Assembly (NCBI GenBank): GCA_025464025.1
Contig: JAODBP010000123.1
Span: forward strand, 1-8,987
DNA length: 8,987 nt
DNA from: Actinomycetes bacterium
GTDB taxonomy: Bacteria > Actinomycetota > Acidimicrobiia > Acidimicrobiales > CADCSY01
Reading direction: 5' to 3'
The position numbers and the translations under genes were made by a program. The notes beneath the pieces were generated by a model. The model was not told the DNA's origin. It worked only from the letters and a program-made list of their open reading frames with translations, and did no database searches. Shown in pieces: positions 1-6,595 of this stretch (positions are counted from its first letter, which is position 1; each line of letters starts with the position of its first letter).

Positions 1-782
1 CCTTCTCGACGCCGATGCTGGAGGCGCTGGAGGCCAACCCCGATCGCTGGGACCTCTCGAAGGTGCAGTCGATGAGCTCGTCGGGCTCCATGTGGAGCCA
101 GGAGAACAAGCGGGGCCTGCTGAGCCATTGCACCAACGCCACGATCTTCGACAGCTTGGGCTCGTCGGAGGCCGTGGGACTTGGCGCGTCAGCCTCGGCG
201 CCGGGGGCGGAGGTGCAGACCGCGGCTTTCATCATCGGTCCGAACTGCGCGGTCTTCACAGAGGACGGCCGCCGCGTCGAGCCGGGCTCCGGCGAGCGTG
301 GCCTGGTGGCGGTCACCGGATTCCTGCCGGTCGGCTACTACAAGGACGCGGAGAAGACGGCCAAGACCTTCAAGACCCTGGAAGGCGGCCGCTGGAGCGT
401 GCCCGGCGACTGGGCCGAGGTGAACACCGACGGCACCCTGAAGCTGCTGGGCCGGGGCTCGGTCTGCATCAATACCGGCGGCGAGAAGGTCTTCCCCGAG
501 GAGGTCGAGGAGGCGATGAAGACCTACCCCGGCGTCCGCGACGCGGTGGCCGTCGGCGTGCCCGACGACCGCTTCGGCGAGGCCGTGACCGGTGTGGTCG
601 AGCTCGAGGCCGGCGCCACCGTCGACGGCCTCTCGCTGCGCGAGCACGTGAAGCAGCACCTCGCCGCGTTCAAGGCGCCGCACCACGTCGTGGTCGTCGA
701 CACCATCGGGCGGGCCCCGAACGGGAAGGTCGACTACCGCCGGCTCAAGGAGCTCGCGGCGGAGGAGATCAGCTCACGCTGA
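1..782 (+). CDS. Acyl-CoA synthetase (AMP-forming), FadD19-like; C-terminal part, 5' end outside the window
   Basis: The frame is open to the left edge (codons from base 3), so the ATG at 15 is internal and the N-terminal half with the P-loop is missing. The enzyme would activate a carboxylic acid to acyl-AMP and then to acyl-CoA in the cytoplasm. Counting from the ATG at 15, visible motifs are GSSE, VPGDWAEV with the ribose-binding Asp, the hinge block GRGSVCINTGGEKVFPEE, and PNGKVDY near the C-terminus. In the last block K238 (726-728) is the expected catalytic lysine for adenylation. The GRGSVCINTGGEK wording is typical of the actinobacterial FadD19/FadD17 ligases that act on steroid side chains or branched acids. 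The family call is firm; the substrate is inference. The stop (780-782) overlaps the end of the convergent gene by 14 bp. Confidence 0.93.
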   Translation, partial: FSTPMLEALEANPDRWDLSKVQSMSSSGSMWSQENKRGLLSHCTNATIFDSLGSSEAVGLGASASAPGAEVQTAAFIIGPNCAVFTEDGRRVEPGSGERGLVAVTGFLPVGYYKDAEKTAKTFKTLEGGRWSVPGDWAEVNTDGTLKLLGRGSVCINTGGEKVFPEEVEEAMKTYPGVRDAVAVGVPDDRFGEAVTGVVELEAGATVDGLSLREHVKQHLAAFKAPHHVVVVDTIGRAPNGKVDYRRLKELAAEEISSR

Positions 783-1557
783 GAGACATGTCGTCGACGT
801 CGAACCAGGCGTCCCTCGGGTTCAGCCCGGTGCCGCCGTAGTAGAAGTCGAACCACGCCGCACCGACGTGGAGCGACGCCGTCGTGCGGAACTCGATGTC
901 GTGGGCCTCGTAGGCGGTCGTGCCGTCGACGATCGAGGTCAGCCAGCCGTCGCGCTGGCCCGGCGTGTTCATGGTGATGCGCAGCTCGACGGCGTGCCAC
1001 ACGCCCTTGGACAGGTTGGGCAGGGTCCAACGCTGGCCCCGACCGAACTTCGCGGCGTCGACGTCGTAGATGTAGAAGCCGGGGCGACCGTCGGACTGGA
1101 GGTCGGTCCGGGCGCTGTAGGCCGTCGAGCCGTCGGTGGGCGAGCCGCCGCAGCCGGCGATGCACCCGCCGGTGGCGTCGAGGTCGGGCTTGCCGAAGCC
1201 GGGCATCTTCACGTTGAAGGCGGAGACCGACGGGTCGAGCGACTCGCTGATGCGGATGCGGTACTTCAACACCGCGCGGTCGGCGTCGCCGGTGGGGGCG
1301 AAGAACGACGTGCCCTCGTGGGCCCCGGCCGGGATCCCGATGCGCAGGAACGACGAGGTCCCCTCCGTCACCACCGCGGTGCGGAACGGGGCCTTGGCCA
1401 TCCCCCACGTGTGCCACCAGTCCGAACGCTCGAACCCCTCGTTGCGGAGGGCCATGGCCCCGGCCGGCGGGGCCACCAGGGCGAGCAGGCCGAGGAGGGC
1501 GGGGAGGGCGACCAGCAGCCGCCCGCGTGTCCCGAGGACGGAGGTCGGGCGCGCCAC
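769..1557 (-). CDS. Secreted polysaccharide-lyase-14-like (alginate/heparin lyase fold) protein
   Basis: This 262-residue protein starts at GTG 1557, two bases after the stop of the upstream gene, so translation is probably coupled. Residues 1-34 look like a signal peptide: basic MARPTSVLGTRGR, then a hydrophobic core ending at PAGA. The mature part reads like a PL14-type beta-jelly-roll: a KYRIRIS strand (98-104), NVKMPGF (115-121, compare the family's GKLPGL), a C132/C136 pair, YSAR (147-150), GVWHAVELRI (185-194), MNTPG plus DGWL (196-206), FDFYYGG (236-242) and WFDVDDMSLS at the C-terminus. Members cleave or bind uronate-rich glycans. The fold call is fairly good, but lyase activity and substrate are not shown, and it could be a non-catalytic glycan-binding relative. 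It is the last gene of the minus-strand operon. Confidence 0.78.
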   Translation of the reverse strand: MARPTSVLGTRGRLLVALPALLGLLALVAPPAGAMALRNEGFERSDWWHTWGMAKAPFRTAVVTEGTSSFLRIGIPAGAHEGTSFFAPTGDADRAVLKYRIRISESLDPSVSAFNVKMPGFGKPDLDATGGCIAGCGGSPTDGSTAYSARTDLQSDGRPGFYIYDVDAAKFGRGQRWTLPNLSKGVWHAVELRITMNTPGQRDGWLTSIVDGTTAYEAHDIEFRTTASLHVGAAWFDFYYGGTGLNPRDAWFDVDDMSLSVS

Positions 1558-1559
1558 GA

Positions 1560-3452
1560 TCAGCGTCCCGCCGTGAGCCGGGCCATGCCCGCCGTCACGC
1601 CGTCGCTCAGGGCGGCGGCCCCGCCGTACACCACCGTCCGGTTCACCGAGGTCGTGGCCCGCACGTAGTCGACCAGCGACGCCGGCAGCGCGTCCGGCGC
1701 GGCCAGCAGCACGGGGCCGTCGTGGGCCGCGATGTTCGCCCCGCCGGCGAGGGCGTCGGGGAAGGTCGTCCCGCTGGCCACGCCGATCACGGCCGGCGCC
1801 GGGAAGAAGGCCTTGGCCACCATGCTCGCCGTGGCGTAGCGATCGGCGCCGGCCAGCCGCTCGGCGGTGGGGTCGGCCGAGGCGGCCGGACCACCGAGGG
1901 CGACCCGCCGGCCGAGCGGGTGCCGGGCGAGGTAGGCCGCCGTCTCCAGCGCCTGGGTCGAGCCGTTGGTGAGGAGCACCGCGCCCCCGCCGGCCGCGGC
2001 CGCCGCGCCGCCGGCCAGGGCGTCGGGGAAGGCGAGGCCGGTGGCCTCGATCACGAGCGACGGCCCGCCGAGCCCGTCCTCGGCGATCTGCACCGCGGTG
2101 GCGAACCGATTGGCCCCGCCGTAGCGGACCACGGCGAAGCCAGCGGCTCGCACGGCATCGGTCACCGCCTCGGCCAGGGCGGCCTGCCCCCCCAACAGGT
2201 ACACGGTCCCATTGGGCCGGAGCACCCGGCGCAGCTCGGCCCCGACCCGGCTGTCCAGCGAGCCGGTGGGCGTGAGCAGGAGCGGCCCGCCCTTGGCCGC
2301 GGCGAGCGGGACACCGGCGAGGGCGTCGGCGAACGCCCGGTCCACGGTGAGCACGGCGGCCGACGCCGAGCCGGCGGCGAACGCCTCGGCGCTCGCCGCG
2401 ATGGCGGTCGCCACCCGGTCGGGCCCGGCGAGCCGGGTCACGTCACCTCCCGGCACGGGCACCGGGAGGTTCGGCTCGAGGAACGAGCTGCGGGCCGTGT
2501 TCCAGTGGGTGGCGAGGTACCCCTTCGGTGTCGGCTGGGCGTCGAAGTAGTCGTCGTGCCCGCAGTCGAGCATCGCCTCGTTGGCCGCCGGGCACGGGTG
2601 CGTCGCCCGGTAGAGGGGCGAGCCGTCGTCGTAGCACATGCGGTCGGCGTCGTCGGTGCAGTGGCCGAGCGTGGTGGCGTGCGGCGCGGTGGGCTGGACG
2701 CCACCGAGGCCGTGGGTCAGCTCGTGGGCCTCGACCGACTCGCCCCGGCTGGCCAGGCCCCAGCACCCGCTGTCGATGCGAGCCACCGTGCCGGGCTGCA
2801 CGCCGTTGCCGTTGTTGACGTTGTCGGCCGAGGGCCGGTCGTCGATGTAGAAGTTGGCGATCCCGCAGAGCACCGTGCTGTCCATCCAGACGAGGTACTT
2901 CCGGTCGGGCCGGCTGTAGCCCTGCAAGGCGAGGGCGGCGATCGTCGTGGCGATGGAGGTGTCGGCGTCGGCCGCGACCGTGACGGCCCGCACGTCGAGG
3001 GTGCAGGTCGGCGTCATCAGGAACCGGATGTGGCGGGATGCGCCGGTCTGTCCGGCGCTGGCGTTGAACACGTCGTCGACGTCGGCCGCCCACCGCCGGA
3101 TCGAGGGGATGACCTGGGCGGCGCGGTCGGGCACGTCGCTGGGCCGGACGTAGAGCGCCTGCACCCGCTTGCCGCTCACGCCGTCGCCGTAGCAGGGCAC
3201 CGTGCCACCGGACGGACCGGAGCCGGCCACGAAGGTGGGCGTGCTCGAGGCAAGGGGCCGGGGCACCTTCGCGTCGATGCCGTCGGGCGCCGGGTCGGCG
3301 CCGTGGGTGCACGACTCGACGCCACCCACCAGGAGCACCTGGAGGTGGCCGCACCGAACCGGGTCGAGCTTGTCGGCCTCGGCCCGCCGGACGGCGACCG
3401 GCACCGCGGCCAGCACCGTCATCGCCACCAGCAGCAAGAGGACTCGCTTCAA
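1560..3452 (-). CDS. Secreted metzincin-like zinc metalloprotease with three C-terminal CWB2 repeats
   Basis: The protein has 630 residues. The open frame extends further upstream, but that part lies over the preceding gene. I chose TTG at 3452-3450 because it overlaps the preceding stop as TTGA and gives a clean signal peptide (MKRVLLLLVAMTVLAAVPVAV). Residues about 30-325 form a cysteine-rich domain (10 Cys) with HELTHGLGG at 243-251, APH at 256-258, HCTDD at 264-268 and RMCYDD at 271-276. HExxH supplies two zinc ligands and the catalytic Glu, and M272 could be the metzincin Met-turn. Residue 253, normally the third ligand in HExxHxxGxxH, is Gln. Residues about 337-630 hold three CWB2 (PF04122) repeats, with RLAGPDRVATA, RYGGANRFATA and RLAGADRYATA openings and FADALAG/FPDALAG cores, which bind cell-wall polymers. 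It is probably a wall-anchored extracellular protease; its target is unknown. Confidence 0.88.
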   Translation of the reverse strand: MKRVLLLLVAMTVLAAVPVAVRRAEADKLDPVRCGHLQVLLVGGVESCTHGADPAPDGIDAKVPRPLASSTPTFVAGSGPSGGTVPCYGDGVSGKRVQALYVRPSDVPDRAAQVIPSIRRWAADVDDVFNASAGQTGASRHIRFLMTPTCTLDVRAVTVAADADTSIATTIAALALQGYSRPDRKYLVWMDSTVLCGIANFYIDDRPSADNVNNGNGVQPGTVARIDSGCWGLASRGESVEAHELTHGLGGVQPTAPHATTLGHCTDDADRMCYDDGSPLYRATHPCPAANEAMLDCGHDDYFDAQPTPKGYLATHWNTARSSFLEPNLPVPVPGGDVTRLAGPDRVATAIAASAEAFAAGSASAAVLTVDRAFADALAGVPLAAAKGGPLLLTPTGSLDSRVGAELRRVLRPNGTVYLLGGQAALAEAVTDAVRAAGFAVVRYGGANRFATAVQIAEDGLGGPSLVIEATGLAFPDALAGGAAAAAGGGAVLLTNGSTQALETAAYLARHPLGRRVALGGPAASADPTAERLAGADRYATASMVAKAFFPAPAVIGVASGTTFPDALAGGANIAAHDGPVLLAAPDALPASLVDYVRATTSVNRTVVYGGAAALSDGVTAGMARLTAGR

Positions 3453-5167
3453 CGACCACCCCGTTCGTCGATCGGCGGCGCCTGGGAGGCCCGGGGCACG
3501 CCACCCCCGCCCACGGTGGACGGGGTGTTGTCGGCCACGACCCGGAGGAGCGACCGGAGCCGAGCCGCGTCGCGTCGCATCGCCTTGAGCGCCGGCGAGC
3601 CGTCGAGGCCCGGCTCGGCGTAGAAGCAGACGCAGCCGGCCCGGTCGACCACGTAGGCGCCGTAGTCCTGGAGGGCCCGGGCCAGGAGCGTGCCCTCCGG
3701 GGACAGGCCGAGCCGAGCCACGTCGACGTCGGCCGGGATGGCGAGGAGCGAGCCCATGTGCACGTTGCCCCGGTAGGACGAGGCGGCGTCGCTGTCCTCC
3801 GCCGTGGCCGGCCAGACGAAGCCCGGCGCGAGCTGGTCGCCGGCGAGACCGACGGCCAGGGCGTGGCGGGCGACCCCGGCGTGAACCTCCCACGACCGGA
3901 GGAGGCCGCCGAGGGCGCTGCCGCCGTAGGCGCGCGTGCCGCCGGCGCCGACGCCCGGACCCCACAGGTCCTGGCGGACGAGGTACCGGCTGGTGAAGTC
4001 GGGGTAGCTGCCGCCCGTGCCGAACGACTCCTCGGCCCAGCGCCCCGAGGGGTCGACCACGTTGAGGTGGGCATCGGTGCCGCGGGCCGGCGTGGCCGAC
4101 GGCGGCGCCTGGACGACGACGTCGGCCTTGCCCTTCTGGCGGAAGCGGGCGGCCGGGTCGCCCTGCCCGGCCAGGACGACGGGCTGGGAGTACTCGCCGG
4201 CGTTGACCCAGGCGTCCTGGCTCGTCGAGCGCAGCGACCGGGTGGCGAGCGAGCCCTCGGCCTCGAACGTGGCGCCCGACCCGAGCGGCGTGTTCCACGG
4301 TGAGGTCGACGAGAAGGGCCACAGGCCGGCCGATCGGGTCTCGCCGCCCGGTGCCGTGGTCGGCGGCGAGGTCGTGGTGGTCGTCGCGCCGGTGAGCCGG
4401 AGCACGCGGCCGTCGGTGGTCGCCACGGTCAGCACGCCGTTGCGGGCCGTGGCCGCGGCGAGCGGCGCCCCGACGGCCCGCACCGGCGCGGCGTCCCCCA
4501 GGTCGGCGACCGTGCCGTCGGCCGCGGCCAACCAGTAGCCGCCGCCGGTGGACGAGGCACCCATGCCCACGTAGCGCCGGCGGGTGGCCGCGGCCGAGCC
4601 GGCGAACCGGGCATCGCCGAAGGCGAAGACCCCACCGTCGCGGGCTGCCATCCAGTAGCCCCGCCCCGACGGCGTGGCGGCCAGGGCCACGATCGGCTGG
4701 TTGAGCCGGATCGAACCGGTCGACCCGTGGAAGCGGGCGTCACCGAACGAGAACACCCCACCATCGCTCGCCACCAACCAGTAGCCCCGCCCCGACGGCG
4801 TGGGCGCCAGGCCGACGATCGGCTGGTTGAGCCGGATCGAACCGGTCGACCCGTGGAAGGCGGCGTCACCGAACGAGAACACCCCACCATCGCTCGCCAC
4901 CAACCAGTAGCCCCGCCCCGACGGCGTGGCGGCCAGGCCGACGATCGGCCGCTGGAGCCGGCGGCCGGCCAGCGTGCCGTACGACGGGGCCCCGTCATGC
5001 GCCGTGACCGCGCCGGTCGCGTCGGTGCGCCACGCCCCCTGGGCCCCGGCGGCCACGCCGACCGGAGCGGCCGCGGCCCCGATCGCGGCGGCGTCGAGGA
5101 CGACCGCCGACCCTGCTGCCAGGGTGCAGGCACCGAGGACCGCTCCGACCCGCCGAGGGATCCGCAT
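3449..5167 (-). CDS. Secreted repeat protein (GYWLVASDGGVFSFGDA-type repeats) with a conserved C-terminal domain of unknown function
   Basis: The chosen start, ATG 5167, gives 572 residues beginning MRIPRRVGAVLGACTL, a good signal peptide. An in-frame ATG at 5197 adds 10 residues; neither start has a strong ribosome site. Residues about 73-200 are three 42-residue repeats (PIVGLAATPSGRGYWLVASD and so on), followed by a degenerate fourth at about 200-240. Such Gly/aromatic repeats are common in secreted actinobacterial proteins and are probably beta-propeller-like. A Thr/Pro linker lies at 262-272. The C-terminal domain (about 278-545) contains PWNTP (290-294), DAHLNVVDPSGRW (365-377), YGGSALGGLLRSWEVHAG (414-431), RHALAVGL (434-441), VWPATAEDSD (451-460) and LQDYGAYVVD (499-508). 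I recognise this as a recurring actinobacterial domain but know no proven function. It is the first gene of the operon and ends in a TTGA overlap with the protease gene. Confidence 0.85.
   Translation of the reverse strand: MRIPRRVGAVLGACTLAAGSAVVLDAAAIGAAAAPVGVAAGAQGAWRTDATGAVTAHDGAPSYGTLAGRRLQRPIVGLAATPSGRGYWLVASDGGVFSFGDAAFHGSTGSIRLNQPIVGLAPTPSGRGYWLVASDGGVFSFGDARFHGSTGSIRLNQPIVALAATPSGRGYWMAARDGGVFAFGDARFAGSAAATRRRYVGMGASSTGGGYWLAAADGTVADLGDAAPVRAVGAPLAAATARNGVLTVATTDGRVLRLTGATTTTTSPPTTAPGGETRSAGLWPFSSTSPWNTPLGSGATFEAEGSLATRSLRSTSQDAWVNAGEYSQPVVLAGQGDPAARFRQKGKADVVVQAPPSATPARGTDAHLNVVDPSGRWAEESFGTGGSYPDFTSRYLVRQDLWGPGVGAGGTRAYGGSALGGLLRSWEVHAGVARHALAVGLAGDQLAPGFVWPATAEDSDAASSYRGNVHMGSLLAIPADVDVARLGLSPEGTLLARALQDYGAYVVDRAGCVCFYAEPGLDGSPALKAMRRDAARLRSLLRVVADNTPSTVGGGGVPRASQAPPIDERGGR
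4689..4940. repeat. Two near-identical 126-bp tandem units inside the repeat-protein gene
   Basis: Units 4689-4814 and 4815-4940 differ at only four bases: two in the FGDA[AR]F codon and two at the GL[AP]/A[AP]TPS position. Each unit encodes one 42-residue protein repeat. Flanking units are clearly related but diverged, so the inner pair looks recently duplicated or homogenised by recombination. Confidence 0.95.
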
Positions 5168-5220
5168 CTCGGGGTGCCTACCCCGGAGGAGCGCCATGTA
5201 TCGCTACGTATGGGCCAATG

Positions 5221-5250
5221 GGTTGTAAGGCCCGACACATCGGTACAACC
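5221..5250. promoter_or_regulatory. Spaced inverted repeat, candidate operator (GGTTGTA-N16-TACAACC)
   Basis: GGTTGTA at 5221-5227 is the exact reverse complement of TACAACC at 5244-5250. The half-site centres are 23 bp apart, about two helical turns, so a dimeric regulator could contact one DNA face. Its position between two divergent starts, next to a gene for an HTH protein with a coiled coil, makes it a candidate site for that protein. It has no poly-T tail, so a terminator is unlikely. Confidence 0.45.
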
Positions 5251-5260
5251 TCGACCTCGT

Positions 5261-5271
5261 ATCGGACCGAT
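5261..5271. promoter_or_regulatory. Short palindrome ATCGG-A-CCGAT just upstream of the HTH gene
   Basis: This perfect 5+1+5 palindrome ends five bases before the GTG start of the HTH gene. A bound repressor here would block transcription start or ribosome access, so it is a plausible autoregulatory site. Short palindromes also arise by chance in GC-rich DNA. Confidence 0.3.
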
Positions 5272-5276
5272 CGGGG

Positions 5277-5609
5277 GTGGACGCGCTGAGCGGCGACTGG
5301 CGACTGGTGGCAGAGGCGGTGCGCGAGCGCCGCCACGCGCTCGGGCTCAAGCAGACCGACGTCCCCGGCGTGTCACCCGCCAGCTGGCGCAAGCTCGAGG
5401 GCGCCAAGCAGGAGTCGTACAAGCTCTTCCTCCTGCGTGGCGTGGAGCGGGCGCTCGAATGGGCGCCGGGCACGATCGAGGCCATCGCCTCGGGGGCCCC
5501 GCCCCCGGCCCCGGCGCCCGACGTCGAGGGTCGCCTCAAGCAACTGGAGGCCCGCTTCGACCGGATGGAGGCGCAGCTCGCCCAGCTCCTCGATCCCCGC
5601 CGGCGCTGA
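5277..5609 (+). CDS. Small helix-turn-helix (XRE-like) DNA-binding protein with C-terminal coiled coil
   Basis: The 110-residue protein starts at GTG 5277, preceded by a G-rich stretch. Residues about 5-65 form an XRE-like HTH domain: DWRLVAEAVRERRHALGL, KQTDV, then VSPASWRKLEGAKQESYK where the recognition helix would lie, and LRGVERALEWAPGTIEAI. A Pro/Ala hinge (about 69-80) leads to a heptad-like tail, VEGRLKQLEARFDRMEAQLAQLL, that suggests dimerisation. Similar short proteins with a 'SWRKLE' signature are frequent in actinobacteria as uncharacterised regulators. It faces away from the secreted operon and has two inverted repeats just upstream, so it may regulate that operon and itself. That role is inference. 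Confidence 0.82.
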   Translation: MDALSGDWRLVAEAVRERRHALGLKQTDVPGVSPASWRKLEGAKQESYKLFLLRGVERALEWAPGTIEAIASGAPPPAPAPDVEGRLKQLEARFDRMEAQLAQLLDPRRR

Positions 5610-5660
5610 CCTCGACGACCAGTTCTCCCTGGGTGTCGGGAAGTCCTGCGCTGCATGCGT

Positions 5661-5698
5661 TTGGAACGGCGAGGTGAGCGCGCTCTAACGTCCGCGCC
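5661..5698 (+). promoter_or_regulatory. Probable leaderless promoter of the dehydrogenase gene
   Basis: A -10-like TAACGT (5686-5691, matching TANNNT) lies seven bases before the ATG at 5699, the spacing expected when transcription starts on the start codon. TTGGAA (5661-5666) or the one-base shift TGGAAC could serve as a loose -35, at 19 or 18 bp spacing. The only Shine-Dalgarno-like sequence, GAGGTGAG (5671-5678), is 20 bases from the ATG, too far for normal use. Confidence 0.5.
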
Positions 5699-6595
5699 AT
5701 GGCAGATCTCGGGTTCGACGGCAAGGTCGCGATCATCACGGGCGCGGGCGGCGGGCTCGGCCGCCAGCACGCCCTCCTCCTCGCCAGCCGCGGCGCCCAG
5801 GTCGTGATCAACGACCTCGGCGGCAGCGTCAGCGGCGACGGCGGGGGCGACGAGGGCCCGGCCCACACGACCGCCAAGGAGATCGAGGACCTCGGTGGCG
5901 TCGCCATCGCCAACACCGACTCGGTGGCGACCGCCGAGGGCGGCGAGGCCATCGTGCAGTCGGCCGTCGACGCCTACGGCCGGGTCGACATCGTGATCAA
6001 CAACGCCGGCATCCTGCGGGACAAGACCTTCCACAACACGACCGAGGAGTTCGTCGACCCGGTCATCGCCGTGCACCTCAAGGGTGCCTTCAACGTCACC
6101 CGCCCGGCGTGGGTCAAGATGCGCGAGCAGGGCTACGGCCGCGTCGTCAACACGACGTCGGGCTCGGGCCTGTTCGGCAACTTCGGCCAGGCCAACTACG
6201 CCGCGGCCAAGCTCGGCCTCGTCGGCATGATGCGCACCCTCGCCAACGAGGGCCGGAAGTACAACATCAAGGCCAACGCCATCGCCCCGATCGCCTGGAC
6301 CCGCATGACGGCCGAGCTGATGCCGGGGATGGAGGACAAGCTCAAGCCCGAGCTCATCTCCCCCGTCGTGGCGTACCTCGTGCACGAGGACTGCCCGGTG
6401 ACCGGCGAGGTCTACACCGTGGCCGGCGGCTACGTCGCCCGCGTCTTCCTCGGCGTCACCAACGGCATCTTCGAGGGCGACGGTCTCACCCCCGAGGTCG
6501 TGCGCGACAAGTTCGACCAGATCCGCGACGAGCACGACTACTACGTGCCCGAGAGCCCGGGCGACGAGATGTCGAGGATCTTCCCGAAGTTCTAG
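5699..6595 (+). CDS. Short-chain dehydrogenase, MFE-2/HSD17B4-like (3R)-hydroxyacyl-CoA dehydrogenase
   Basis: This 298-residue SDR has a TGAGGGLG dinucleotide-binding loop (14-21), NNAG (101-104), and the catalytic set S154, Y167 and K171 in NTTSGSGL...NYAAAK. NDLGGSVSGDG (38-48) after the second strand and VHLKGAF (125-131) are signatures of the peroxisomal MFE-2 dehydrogenase-like group. The Asp in NDLGG suggests NAD(H) rather than NADP(H). Members oxidise (3R)-hydroxyacyl-CoA in beta-oxidation, including steroid side-chain degradation in actinobacteria; some act as 17beta-hydroxysteroid dehydrogenases. The C-terminal extension (about 225-298) is also typical. The precise substrate cannot be read from sequence. 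The stop TAG shares a CTAG tetranucleotide with the stop of the convergent MerR gene. Confidence 0.92.
   Translation: MADLGFDGKVAIITGAGGGLGRQHALLLASRGAQVVINDLGGSVSGDGGGDEGPAHTTAKEIEDLGGVAIANTDSVATAEGGEAIVQSAVDAYGRVDIVINNAGILRDKTFHNTTEEFVDPVIAVHLKGAFNVTRPAWVKMREQGYGRVVNTTSGSGLFGNFGQANYAAAKLGLVGMMRTLANEGRKYNIKANAIAPIAWTRMTAELMPGMEDKLKPELISPVVAYLVHEDCPVTGEVYTVAGGYVARVFLGVTNGIFEGDGLTPEVVRDKFDQIRDEHDYYVPESPGDEMSRIFPKF

Larger units (their letters stand above)
5168..5276. promoter_or_regulatory. Divergent control region between the secreted operon and the small HTH gene
   Basis: This stretch of about 109 bp must hold the promoter of the minus-strand operon and that of the HTH gene. It is visibly less GC-rich between 5196 and 5265 than its surroundings. 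It contains a TACGTA palindrome (5205-5210), a spaced inverted repeat (5221-5250) and an 11-bp palindrome (5261-5271). A weak minus-strand -35-like TTACAA (5228-5223) is present, but no convincing -10 hexamer could be fixed, so exact promoters are not assigned. Confidence 0.55.

Noticed and set aside
1527..3623. A 698-codon plus-strand open frame
   Set aside because: It is Gly/Arg/Val-rich with no domain and lies antisense to the protease, whose zinc motif, CWB2 repeats and signal peptide make the minus strand the coding strand.
3453..4322. Upstream extension of the protease frame to a start at 4322
   Set aside because: These 290 codons are Arg/Pro-rich shadow sequence overlapping the well-supported C-terminal domain of the repeat protein. 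The signal peptide begins only at 3452.
4560..4975. Regular repeats resembling a CRISPR array
   Set aside because: The units are 126 bp with no spacers, and each encodes a 42-residue protein repeat in frame.
5610..5698. Terminator after the HTH gene
   Set aside because: No GC-rich stem followed by a T-run is visible. The region shows only a GCATGC palindrome and the promoter of the next gene.
1..6595. A steroid-degradation gene cluster
   Set aside because: Only two catabolic genes (an acyl-CoA ligase fragment and a dehydrogenase) are present, about 5 kb apart and separated by unrelated secreted proteins. That is too little to claim a cluster.
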